Made by a program: the position numbers and the translations under genes. The notes under the pieces are model-generated. The model saw only the letters and a program-made list of their open reading frames with translations. It ran no database searches and was not told the DNA's origin. A stretch of 64,000 bases of DNA from contig UBJR01000018.1 in the NCBI GenBank assembly GCA_900465675.1, forward strand, positions 41,084-105,083, read 5' to 3'. Below are positions 43,504 through 50,901 of this stretch, one piece after another; the first letter of the stretch is position 1; each line of letters opens with the position of its first letter. Origin of the DNA: Hyphomicrobiales bacterium. Its GTDB lineage: Bacteria; Pseudomonadota; Alphaproteobacteria; Rhizobiales; Rhizobiaceae.

Positions 43504-43701
43504 TTAATCAGACACATCGCGGGGAGCGGTCTCGCGTTCGACCAACGCCTCCCTCGCCTGCCTCAGTCTTTTGGTCTTGATGGCGCGGAGCTGCCGCTCC
43601 TCTTCCAGCGTCTGCATTGCAATGCGATCCGTTTGTTCTCGGGCGTCGATACGCGCCTGCTGTGAACTCGCCTGTCGCCGTTTCGATACGTGTTCGTCCA
43701 T
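43504..43701 (-). CDS. small coiled-coil hypothetical protein
   Basis: A 65-residue highly charged helical protein (SKRRQASSQQARIDAREQTD, TLEEERQLRAIKTKRLRQAR) from ATG 43701. The open frame extends to 43818 but is proline/arginine-rich there. An EcfG-type site lies about 190 bases upstream. Confidence 0.45.
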   Translation of the reverse strand: MDEHVSKRRQASSQQARIDAREQTDRIAMQTLEEERQLRAIKTKRLRQAREALVERETAPRDVSD

Positions 43702-43894
43702 GGAAATCACACTTTCATATGCGCCAGAGGCGCATGTCCAAGTTCTGTTCGGACGCGCTTGGTTGGGATGAAATCGCGCCGGACGGGTGGGGCGCTCGAC
43801 TGCCGTTTCGTTGGCCATAGGAAGAAATCGGAAAAATTCCCATGTTCACCATCCCCGTCACGTCCGATTGACACGGTCGCGATCTCGGAAGGGT

Positions 43895-43919
43895 AATGCC
43901 GGTCAAACGACGATGTTCC
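43895..43919 (-). promoter_or_regulatory. EcfG-type promoter candidate
   Basis: Minus strand GGAAC (43919-43915), 16 bases, CATT (43898-43895). The nearest start in this direction is at 43818 or 43701, so the leader would be long. The site could also be fortuitous. Confidence 0.35.
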
Positions 43920-43978
43920 GACGATTGTTGCTACGTCCGGTGCCGTACAGTGCACTTGCGACCACGACGCTCTTTCGT

Positions 43979-44230
43979 TCAGTGGTATGCCGACGATGAC
44001 GGAGCGGTTGCCTTCGTCGCCATCGGTCCATTGTAGTTCTGGATCAAATGATCGGTGATCTGCCGTTCGTCAAAACCAAGGGTGTACAGCGCGATAGCGG
44101 CTGTACAGAGAACGTCGGCCACCTTGTGGTCGAACGCAACTTGGTGGACGCGAAACCAGGTCACGACCGCGTTCAACAGGATCGGACCGCTTCTGCCAGC
44201 TTCGCCATTGTCTTCTTGATGCCGCGACAT
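43979..44230 (-). CDS. small hypothetical protein
   Basis: An 83-residue protein with a helical core (FDHKVADVLCTAAIALYTLG, DERQITDHLIQNYNGPMATK). It is divergent from Ku pair B. The composition is that of a real soluble protein found in rhizobial accessory DNA. Function unknown. Confidence 0.5.
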   Translation of the reverse strand: MSRHQEDNGEAGRSGPILLNAVVTWFRVHQVAFDHKVADVLCTAAIALYTLGFDERQITDHLIQNYNGPMATKATAPSSSAYH

Positions 44231-44252
44231 TTCTTCCCCTCGATCATGGCTA

Positions 44253-44277
44253 GGAACGAAAGCATGAACAGGGAGTT
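44253..44277 (+). promoter_or_regulatory. EcfG-type promoter of Ku pair B
   Basis: GGAAC (44253-44257), 16 bases, AGTT (44274-44277), 30 bases before the start codon. The spacing is the same as at Ku pair A. Confidence 0.6.
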
Positions 44278-44306
44278 GAGCAAAAGGTTCCAGAGGGAGT
44301 TACGAC

Positions 44307-45185
44307 ATGGCCGCTCATCGCGCTCAGTGGAAGGGTCACATCAAGATCGGCGAGCTCAGCTGTGGTGTCGGTCTCTATACGGCGGCTTCCACGTCGGATC
44401 GCATCACCTTCCATACCGTGAACGCGGCCACGGGTAACCGGGTCCGCCGGGAGTTCATCGACAGCGAAACCGAAGAAACTGTTGAGCGTGACGAACAGGT
44501 CAAGGGTTTCGACGTCGGAGACAACCAGTACATCATGATCGACCCGGAAGAAGTGACGGCTGTCATTCCGGATTCTGACAAGATGCTGGAAATTGAAGCC
44601 TTCCTGCCCTGCTCCGACATTGACGATGTCTATTTTGACAAGCCCTATTATCTCGTGCCTACGGATGATGTCTCTGAGGATGTGTTCGCCGGACTTCGTG
44701 AAGCGCTCAAGGAAGCGAGCGTCACGGCAATCGCGAGGACTGTTCTGTTCCGTCGGATGCGGACTGTTTTGATCCGAGCCCACGGACGGGGCCTGATCGC
44801 CACCACCCTCAATTTCGATTACGAGGTCCGTTCCTCTGAAGAGGCATTCAAAGAAATGCCGTCGATCAAGGTCGACGGTGAAATGCTTGATCTCGCCAAA
44901 CACATCATCAGCACCAAGAAGGGCGATTTCGACCCTGCCCAGTTCGAGGACCGATATGAGAAAGCGCTCGCAGACCTGGTGAAGGCAAAGGCCGAGGGCA
45001 AGACGCTTCCCAAGCCGAAGCCCGTCAAGGTTTCCAAGCCAAACGATCTTCTCAAGGCATTGCGTGAAAGCGCCGGCATGGGAAAAGCCAAGCCTAAGAA
45101 GGCTGCCAACGCCAACGCCCGGAGGTCCAAAAAGGCGGTCGCGGACAAATCGAACGGCAAAACCCCACAGAAGAAAGCCAGCTAG
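44307..45185 (+). CDS. ku: Ku protein, pair B first gene
   Basis: A 292-residue Ku closely similar to the first gene of pair A: HRAQWKGHIKIGELSCGVGL, FHTVNAATGNRVRREFIDSE, IDDVYFDKPYYLVP and RMRTVLIRAHGRGLIATTLN. The C-terminal tail is rich in Lys and Ala (AKPKKAANANARRSKKAVAD). Paralogy to pair A is clear gene for gene, so the whole pair was duplicated or acquired twice. GGGAG precedes the start. It is co-transcribed with the next gene. Confidence 0.95.
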   Translation: MAAHRAQWKGHIKIGELSCGVGLYTAASTSDRITFHTVNAATGNRVRREFIDSETEETVERDEQVKGFDVGDNQYIMIDPEEVTAVIPDSDKMLEIEAFLPCSDIDDVYFDKPYYLVPTDDVSEDVFAGLREALKEASVTAIARTVLFRRMRTVLIRAHGRGLIATTLNFDYEVRSSEEAFKEMPSIKVDGEMLDLAKHIISTKKGDFDPAQFEDRYEKALADLVKAKAEGKTLPKPKPVKVSKPNDLLKALRESAGMGKAKPKKAANANARRSKKAVADKSNGKTPQKKAS

Positions 45186-45199
45186 GAGGAAGATCACCC

Positions 45200-46018
45200 A
45201 TGGCCCCGCGTCGCCCATACTGGAGAGGATATCTCAAACTTTCGCTGGTCACCTGCCCTGTCGCCATGAGCCCCGCGACTTCCGATAGCGAGAAGGTCCG
45301 TTTCCATACGCTCAACAAACAGACCGGAAACCGTGTCGTGTCACAATTCGTGGATTCGGTGACCGGAAAGTCCGTCAAGGAGGAGAACGAGGCGAAGGGG
45401 TACGAACGCGGCGAGAACGATTATGTTTTGCTCACCGATGACGAGTTGGAATCAGTCGAGCTGGAGACGGTTCGCACAATCGATATCGAGAAGTTCGTTC
45501 CCCGTGAAAGCATCGAGTGGGTGTATCTGGAGACGCCGCACTATCTCATGCCGAACGACAAGATCGGGAATGAGGCGTTTGCGGTGATCCGGGATGCCAT
45601 GGAAGCCGACGACGTCCTCGGTATCTCCAGGGTTGTCATCGGCAGGCGAGAACGCGCCGTCGTTCTGGAGCCTCGCGGCAAGGGCATTGTCGTCTGGACC
45701 CTCCGTTTTGGCGACGAGGTCCGTCCTGAGGGAGAGTACTTCCAGGAAATTGAGAAGAAAGCCGATCCTAAGACCGTCGAGGTCATCAAGAAGATGATCA
45801 AGCCGCGGATGGAGAGATGGTCGCCCTCGATGGTGACTGATCCAATACAGGAAAGTCTGCTGAAGCTTATCGCCTCGAAGAAGAAAGGGTTGAAACCCAC
45901 TCGGAAGACCGACAGCAAAAAGGACAAGTCGGAGAAGCCGTCGAATGTCATCAACATCATGGATGCGTTGAAGAAGAGTGTTGAAGCCGACCTGAAAGGT
46001 CGCAGGAAAAGTGGATGA
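45200..46018 (+). CDS. ku: Ku protein, pair B second gene
   Basis: A 272-residue Ku (PYWRGYLKLSLVTCPVAMSP, FHTLNKQTGNRVVSQFVDSV, RERAVVLEPRGKGIVVWTLR), the counterpart of the second gene in pair A. It ends in the same NIMDALKKSVEADL helix. AGGAGGAAGA precedes ATG 45200. With the other three genes the window encodes four Ku subunits. Confidence 0.95.
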   Translation: MAPRRPYWRGYLKLSLVTCPVAMSPATSDSEKVRFHTLNKQTGNRVVSQFVDSVTGKSVKEENEAKGYERGENDYVLLTDDELESVELETVRTIDIEKFVPRESIEWVYLETPHYLMPNDKIGNEAFAVIRDAMEADDVLGISRVVIGRRERAVVLEPRGKGIVVWTLRFGDEVRPEGEYFQEIEKKADPKTVEVIKKMIKPRMERWSPSMVTDPIQESLLKLIASKKKGLKPTRKTDSKKDKSEKPSNVINIMDALKKSVEADLKGRRKSG

Positions 46019-46099
46019 CGGTCCCGCTGCAGGAGGTGCGCGATAGCCGCTTGAGTGTCGGCATGTGAATGCGACGTCACGCAACCCCACACCCGCTTG

Positions 46100-46300
46100 T
46101 TAGTAGACGATCCCTGCTCGCAGTGCCGCGGCTACGAGCGCCGTATCCTTGTAGACGGAAAAGGTTTCCTTCAACCTGTCGATATGCGTTCGCACGGTGT
46201 GGACCGAAATCCCAAGAATGTCGGCGATTTCTTGCGCGCTCTTCCCGTCGCACATCAAGACGAGGACTTCACGTTCACGCGCGGACACAAGGTACTCCAT
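46100..46300 (-). CDS. single-domain LuxR-type DNA-binding protein
   Basis: A 66-residue protein that is only a LuxR C-terminal helix-turn-helix (VSAREREVLVLMCDGKSAQE, ILGISVHTVRTHIDRLKETF). No receiver or ligand domain precedes it. It may be a stand-alone regulator or the end of a lost larger gene. It is convergent with the Ku operon. Confidence 0.8.
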   Translation of the reverse strand: MEYLVSAREREVLVLMCDGKSAQEIADILGISVHTVRTHIDRLKETFSVYKDTALVAAALRAGIVY

Positions 46301-46431
46301 CCAATTGATATGGGAATGGATCCCCAGATTTCATCGTTGTGCCACCAAAAACGACAGCTTGGATCGCCTTAGCATTATATTTGAAACATCTAATTAACTG
46401 AATGCGCGCATTCTCATAACACTCGCAACGC

Positions 46432-46638
46432 ATGGCCTTAGTCATGGATGGACAGCCCGAGATACCTAGCGCGGTCAGCCTCGTGATTGGCGCGGTCGCC
46501 GGCACGATCGCAGTGAAAATCGCCATCCTCTATAGCCTGACGGGAATTCCTTACGTTTTGGGCGTTCTCGCTCTTATCATCGCCCTGACGCAGTTCGGGT
46601 TGCGGTTCCTTAGCCAATTCTGGCGCGATTCGATCTAG
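46432..46638 (+). CDS. small membrane protein
   Basis: A 68-residue protein with two hydrophobic spans (AVSLVIGAVAGTIAVKIAIL and IPYVLGVLALIIALTQFGL). ATG 46444 is an alternative start; neither has a strong ribosome site. Function unknown. A terminator follows about 90 bases later. Confidence 0.5.
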   Translation: MALVMDGQPEIPSAVSLVIGAVAGTIAVKIAILYSLTGIPYVLGVLALIIALTQFGLRFLSQFWRDSI

Positions 46639-46723
46639 AAACTTTTGGGGAACCAACACAGGCGCAGCCGCGTTCACGGTGAGCTGGCATGTTCCTATCC
46701 CAGCTATGTCACTCTCGCGACTC

Positions 46724-46752
46724 GCCCCGTCCTCAAGCGGGGCTTTCTTTTG
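46724..46752 (+). terminator. intrinsic terminator
   Basis: GCCCCG and CGGGGC form a 6-bp stem with an 8-base loop, followed by TTTCTTTT. It follows the small membrane protein gene. Confidence 0.65.
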
Positions 46753-47136
46753 CTTGGTCATACAAGCAAATCATCGGAGGCTGACCTTAGGAGCACAACG
46801 TTAAAGGCTCGCCCCGGCTTGAGAAACGAGCCTTCCACCTTTCGGCGGCTGCGCAACTGGCTGAGCTTTGCAGCGGAACCTAACTTCTATGATCATCGAT
46901 GGTTCCCCTCGACAGAACGCCACAGCTTCGTCGACGGGGATCAACGTGTCCCCACAAGCGCACCGGAATTGAACCATTCACTGCGCCTGTCGTCACGATC
47001 AACTCCTTCAACGCATTGAAGATGGAGCTGCTAAACGAAGTTCCGAGAAAAGCATGGTGTAACGTGAGCTTTAGTTTCGGAGGCACTGGAACGAGTTGCG
47101 GGTCGCACCGTTGTCTTCGGAACCTACGGGTTCCGC
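46753..47136. other. decayed duplicate of the 27.2-27.57 kb region with an orphan EcfG-type site
   Basis: No intact gene is visible. Fragments align with 27.35-27.57 kb. A minus-strand GGAAC-N16-AGTT match lies at about 46.88-46.91 kb without an obvious gene. Confidence 0.4.
47088..47112 (+). promoter_or_regulatory. consensus EcfG-type promoter without a downstream ORF
   Basis: GGAAC (47088-47092), 16 bases, CGTT (47109-47112). A transcript would start near 47119 and enter the conserved hairpin element 18 bases later. The homologous place at 27.53 kb has GGAAT-N17-CGTT. Confidence 0.5.
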
Positions 47137-47188
47137 GCGCCTCGCATGGACTTCCCCGGCGTCTGACCGGATAGCAACTGTGAGGCGC
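47137..47188. ncRNA. conserved hairpin element, copy 2 of 2
   Basis: GCGCCTCGCA pairs with TGTGAGGCGC (one G-T wobble), enclosing CCGG-CGTCTGA-CCGG. About 40 interior bases are identical to the copy at 27.57 kb. It could be a stress-induced small RNA driven from 47.1 kb, or the 3' structure of the convergent small gene. Confidence 0.45.
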
Positions 47189-47197
47189 GGCCAGAAT

Positions 47198-47410
47198 TCA
47201 CGAAAGCTCCGGCAAGTCTGCCGTATCGATTTCTAAATCAGTTTTTCTGCCCCTATCCTCGACACGATCGATTCGTGAGAGAAGATCGGCGAAGGGATCG
47301 TGACTGGAATTTTCAGGTCCATACAACGATTGAAGCCGTCGGCGGAGATTTGCATCGCCGGCATGGAGGTCGAAACTCGGGCGTGCGCTGATATGATTGC
47401 GCTGAATCAT
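47198..47410 (-). CDS. MIQR-type small protein, intact copy
   Basis: A 70-residue protein from ATG 47410 (MIQRNHISARPSFDLHAGDA, LYGPENSSHDPFADLLSRID), acidic at the end. The frameshifted paralog is at 27.6-27.8 kb. Conservation of the N-terminal half and of the FADL...ID part between copies supports coding. A consensus EcfG-type promoter lies 30 bases upstream. No motif is recognised. Confidence 0.6.
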   Translation of the reverse strand: MIQRNHISARPSFDLHAGDANLRRRLQSLYGPENSSHDPFADLLSRIDRVEDRGRKTDLEIDTADLPELS

Positions 47411-47439
47411 GTGTCTCGCTTCAGTTGATGAGAATTTGA

Positions 47440-47464
47440 AACGCGTCAACCAGAGATCGGTTCC
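47440..47464 (-). promoter_or_regulatory. EcfG-type promoter of the MIQR-type gene
   Basis: Minus strand GGAAC (47464-47460), 16 bases, CGTT (47443-47440), a full consensus match 30 bases before the ATG. Confidence 0.65.
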
Positions 47465-47479
47465 AGTCGCCGCTCATTT

Positions 47480-47884
47480 TCCCTCAGCGCCGTCAATCTC
47501 CGCAAAAATTACCGAGCCTTGCCAATAGAGTTGCTGCCAATTGAGTCTGATCTCCACGTCAGCCCGGAGTCCGCCGGTCCGCTCGACTGTCCTGATCCGA
47601 TTCGACGCTTGGTAGCGAGCTATCGACGGCCGAGCCATCATCGGTCACGCTTTCGTTCAAGCTGTCGAGCCGAACCGTGACGAGCAAGGCCGTACAACCT
47701 ATCCAGTCCGCCGAGAAGCAAATGGGCGGCCGGAAAGGATGGGTCGGAGGTATCGACCGCGTCAGGATGGATGCCGATCAAAGGATCTAGCTCCATTGCC
47801 GAGCCCTCATGTGGGTCCGCTCTAGCCTCTGGAGTCTAAGTCAATCTCCCCTAAAATCGCAGTTTCTTGTAATGTCTGATAGTC
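47480..47884. pseudogene. mosaic of duplicated gene fragments
   Basis: Near 47.57-47.65 kb the sequence matches the middle of the 74-residue gene at 28.0-28.2 kb (GACGCTTGGTAGCG-GCTATC). Near 47.74-47.81 kb it matches the 5' end and leader of the 123-residue gene at 34.1-34.5 kb (GTCAGGATGGATGCCGATCA). Neither fragment is complete. Confidence 0.5.
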
Positions 47885-47984
47885 CGGTAGCTTGTACCTA
47901 GACAGGGAGCTGCCAATCGGCCTTAATTGTGCTGAAGGAAGAGCCCGACGCAATGAAAACCGTGCCCATCCTGGAAGGTCGCTC

Positions 47985-49697
47985 ATGACCCCTGCTCCGA
48001 CGTCGAGAAGATCCATGGCCATATTCGCCGCCGACGTCGTAGGCTACTCACGCATGATGTCCGGCGATGAAGTCGGCGCGCTTGCGAGCGTCAGGTTACT
48101 GCATACCGAAGTCCTTAGCCCGCGCATCGCATCAGGCGGCGGACGTACGATCAAGCTCATGGGTGACGGACTGCTCGCAACATTTGATGATGCAGGTTCC
48201 GCAGTCTCGATCGCTTTGCAGATCCAGCATCTGATCGCGAGTGGGGCAACGCCTCCCGGGATGAAGCCGTTGAAAGTCCGCATAGGCGTCAACTTTGCAG
48301 ACGTGATGACAGTTGACGACGACGTCTTCGGAGATGGTGTTAACATCGCTGCTCGTCTGGAAGCCGGGGCCATATCTGGGGGAATCTGCATTTCGCATTC
48401 GGCCTATTTGGAATCTCCGGCAGACCTGCGCGAGCAGTTCGTCGACGGTGGAGCAATCCAGCTCAAGAATATCCCTAATCCTGTTCGGGTCTGGCACTGG
48501 CCGAAAGCGCCGGACCGAGAGCGCTCACTTCGCAGCGTCGTGGCGATCCTGCCCTTCCGGCGCGCGAGCGCCGACACTGAAGAACTCCTAGTCGATGGTT
48601 TCACCGAAGATGTCATATCCGGGCTTGCAAGATTCAGAAGTCTTTCTGTGATTGCCGCATCGTCCGCATTTGCCGTTCGCGACGAGCCTCAGGATCTGAA
48701 GAATCTTGGGCGCAAACTCGGTGCCAACTATCTTGTTTCCGGAGACATCCGTCGGATCGGCACCGAGCTAGCCGTATCCGTGCGCATCGTCCAATCCGAT
48801 ACCGAACGGCTGGTTTGGTCGGAAAAGTACCGCCAAACGGCTGACGACGTATTCGCCATCCAGGACGACATCGTGAGGATGATCATCGCCAGCCTCGTCG
48901 GCCAAATCGAAAGTGCCGACTATCGGGAATCCGCCCGGCGGCCTCCCGATAATCTCGCGGCCTATGAGTTCTACCTGCGTGGCCTTGTGCACCTGAGAGG
49001 GTATGAGCCCGACGACAATGAAAAGGCAGTGGAGATGTTCGAAGCGGCGGTTATTGGTGACAGTGGTTTTGCGCTGGCGCATGCTTATCTTGCGCTTGCT
49101 CGTATTGCCGTTGGCGGGTACGCGAATGCTCCGGCCGACGTACTTCACGACAGCGTCGCCCTGGCGAGACACGCTATAAAACTGGATGAGGGAGAGTCCG
49201 GCGCCCACCGAGTCCTGGGGCTTGCCCATCTGTACCTGAAGGACTTCGAGAACTCAGAACGTGAATTCCGTCTGGCCTGCAAACTCAATCCTAGTGATGC
49301 AAGCGCGCTGGTGCAGCTCGGTGGATTGCTCGCGCGCCGCAATCGCATCGAGGACGCCTTGCCTTGGGTCCAGGAAGGTATGCGTCTCAACCCTTACCCT
49401 CCGCATTGGTATCATGCGGTACTCGGCAATCTTTTATATTTCAAAAATGATTATCTCGGCGCGATGTCCGCGTTACACCAACTGCCCAATCCTGGAAAGT
49501 ATACGAAAGCCAGGATCTTGGCCTGCCTCTCAATGGCGGGTCGGGTAGACGAAGCGTCTTCGTATGCGGCAGGCTTGATCGAAGAGTATCCGGACCTGAC
49601 AATAAGCGAGTTTCTGAGCCGAGGCCTGGTCGTGGAGACGCCCGAGCAAATTCAGCATTTTCGGCGCGGCTTGGAGGGGACAGGGTTGCCGGGCTGA
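47985..49697 (+). CDS. class III adenylate cyclase with TPR-type C-terminus
   Basis: From ATG 47985 the protein has 570 residues. The cyclase domain is N-terminal: metal motif IFAADVVGYSRMMSGDEVG, GGRTIKLMGDGLLATFDDAG, and VFGDGVNIAARLEA with the catalytic Asn and Arg. A TolB-N-like part follows (VAILPFRRASADTEELLVDG, LGANYLVSGDIRRIG), then tetratricopeptide-like repeats (AHAYLALARIAVGGYANAPA, RVLGLAHLYLKDFENSEREF). This architecture is common in rhizobia and probably couples cAMP synthesis to protein-protein signals. No membrane segment is present. Confidence 0.9.
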   Translation: MTPAPTSRRSMAIFAADVVGYSRMMSGDEVGALASVRLLHTEVLSPRIASGGGRTIKLMGDGLLATFDDAGSAVSIALQIQHLIASGATPPGMKPLKVRIGVNFADVMTVDDDVFGDGVNIAARLEAGAISGGICISHSAYLESPADLREQFVDGGAIQLKNIPNPVRVWHWPKAPDRERSLRSVVAILPFRRASADTEELLVDGFTEDVISGLARFRSLSVIAASSAFAVRDEPQDLKNLGRKLGANYLVSGDIRRIGTELAVSVRIVQSDTERLVWSEKYRQTADDVFAIQDDIVRMIIASLVGQIESADYRESARRPPDNLAAYEFYLRGLVHLRGYEPDDNEKAVEMFEAAVIGDSGFALAHAYLALARIAVGGYANAPADVLHDSVALARHAIKLDEGESGAHRVLGLAHLYLKDFENSEREFRLACKLNPSDASALVQLGGLLARRNRIEDALPWVQEGMRLNPYPPHWYHAVLGNLLYFKNDYLGAMSALHQLPNPGKYTKARILACLSMAGRVDEASSYAAGLIEEYPDLTISEFLSRGLVVETPEQIQHFRRGLEGTGLPG

Positions 49698-50106
49698 TTT
49701 TCGCAATCAGTAGCGAGGCAGTTTCTTTCCGGGAAACTCTGGCAGATTGATTAAACGCTAGACCATAAAATCTCGGGATATCAACCCCTTGGGATCGAAC
49801 TAACTGAACGTCAGCGGCAGTTGCAGTCGCTAGGGATTGCCTGTCACTCACCCTGAACGGGTCTTCCCAGGGAATCCCGTCACTGCCGCCTGTCGACCAA
49901 TAGGTTTCACTCACTTGATCTCGGGTTGCTCCGGCGATCGACAAACCGCCAATTGAAGGCATGAACTGCACTCCTGTGATGAACCGATATCGATGGACGC
50001 TGGAGCCGCAGGCCTTAGCTAAGTCAATAACCTCGCCAAGTTGGTGTGTCATGATCACTTGTGTCAGGTTTTGTGTCGCGAAGACCCTCTAACTAATTGA
50101 TTCTCT
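49698..50106 (-). pseudogene. possible decayed gene of unknown family
   Basis: A minus-strand frame starting near 50058 gives protein-like sequence (FITGVQFMPSIGGLSIAGAT, STGGSDGIPWEDPFRVSDRQ) but continues as antisense through the end of the cyclase gene, which is not plausible. The 5' part may be what remains of a gene whose 3' end was lost. Confidence 0.25.
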
Positions 50107-50450
50107 GTGCACGCTGATGTCAAATCCCGTGAAGCGCGACACTGGCACCTGTGTCGAGCGGCGCGTCATCTCGCCGGGCACATCGACCCTATTGAACAAG
50201 AAGGACCCGAACTTCTGGTCCGAAGCGGTCAGGCGTTACTCCGTGGAAGAGGTGCGCTGGTGCACCGGATCACCAAGGAGTTCCATTTCTCGGCGTCGCA
50301 TCAGCTGTGCCACCTGCCGCTGATCACCAGTGTGCCAGGCTCCATGGGCACAGTTACATCGTGGGTGCCGAGCTTGCGGCTGCCGACCTCGACGCCGACG
50401 GCTTTGTCCGGGACGTCAGCGACCTCTAGGTCTTGGAGCACCTGACACAG
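50107..50450 (+). pseudogene. queC-queD remnant
   Basis: In shifting frames the segment encodes the end of QueC (GTCVERR, KKDPNFWSEAVRRYSVEEVR) and the start of QueD (ITKEFHFSASHQLCHLP). It tracks the intact junction at 35.36-35.66 kb at the nucleotide level, but several indels destroy both frames. It is the relic of a second que operon or a local duplication. Confidence 0.8.
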
Positions 50451-50484
50451 CCTATCCAGGAAAAGTGGCTCTCACTTGCGGCAT

Positions 50485-50739
50485 TTAGCCGGCCGGCCGC
50501 AGCCTCGATTTGGTCTGTGCATTCGAGGACTGGATCGAAAGCGCGCGCCAGTCCCCACGAGCGCCCTCGCGCTCGCGAATATGGGCAATGTACTGAGCCC
50601 GCGCCTCCCGCATCGTGATGTGACCGGCGATCCACTCCTCAACGAGTTCGGCAGATTTCGGATCGCTGTCAACTGCTATGCCGATGCTGGCAGCCCTCGC
50701 CAATGCTTTGGCGGCTGCAGCGCGCCGATGTTCAATCAT
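50485..50739 (-). CDS. VbhA-like antitoxin domain protein
   Basis: From ATG 50739, 84 residues: IEHRRAAAAKALARAASIGI, then DPKSAELVEEWIAGHITMRE. This resembles the VbhA fold, a small three-helix antitoxin that inhibits Fic-domain AMP-transferases (IEYRRxxxxxALAS...W..GEIT). The inhibitory S/T-xxx-E-G/N motif is not evident, and no fic gene adjoins. The frame extends upstream to 50835. It may be an orphan or a degenerate antitoxin. Confidence 0.5.
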   Translation of the reverse strand: MIEHRRAAAAKALARAASIGIAVDSDPKSAELVEEWIAGHITMREARAQYIAHIREREGARGDWRALSIQSSNAQTKSRLRPAG

Positions 50740-50901
50740 GTTCGGATCCAAGATTCGCTGAAGCCGGAAGAGGCCAGAAGTGATCGCCTCTTGCAGTAGC
50801 AGGATGGCAACACCCGCGATGGTGCTCGACCGCATTGGAAACGGCCAGACAGTGGCGATACTAGATCACACCACTGCCCTGGCGTTTATGAAAGCGCCCC
50901 G

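Noticed and set aside
46880..46910. Minus-strand GGAAC-N16-AGTT at about 46.9 kb as a functional EcfG promoter
   Set aside because: The spacing fits, but no gene follows within several hundred bases in that direction, and such matches are expected by chance at this frequency.
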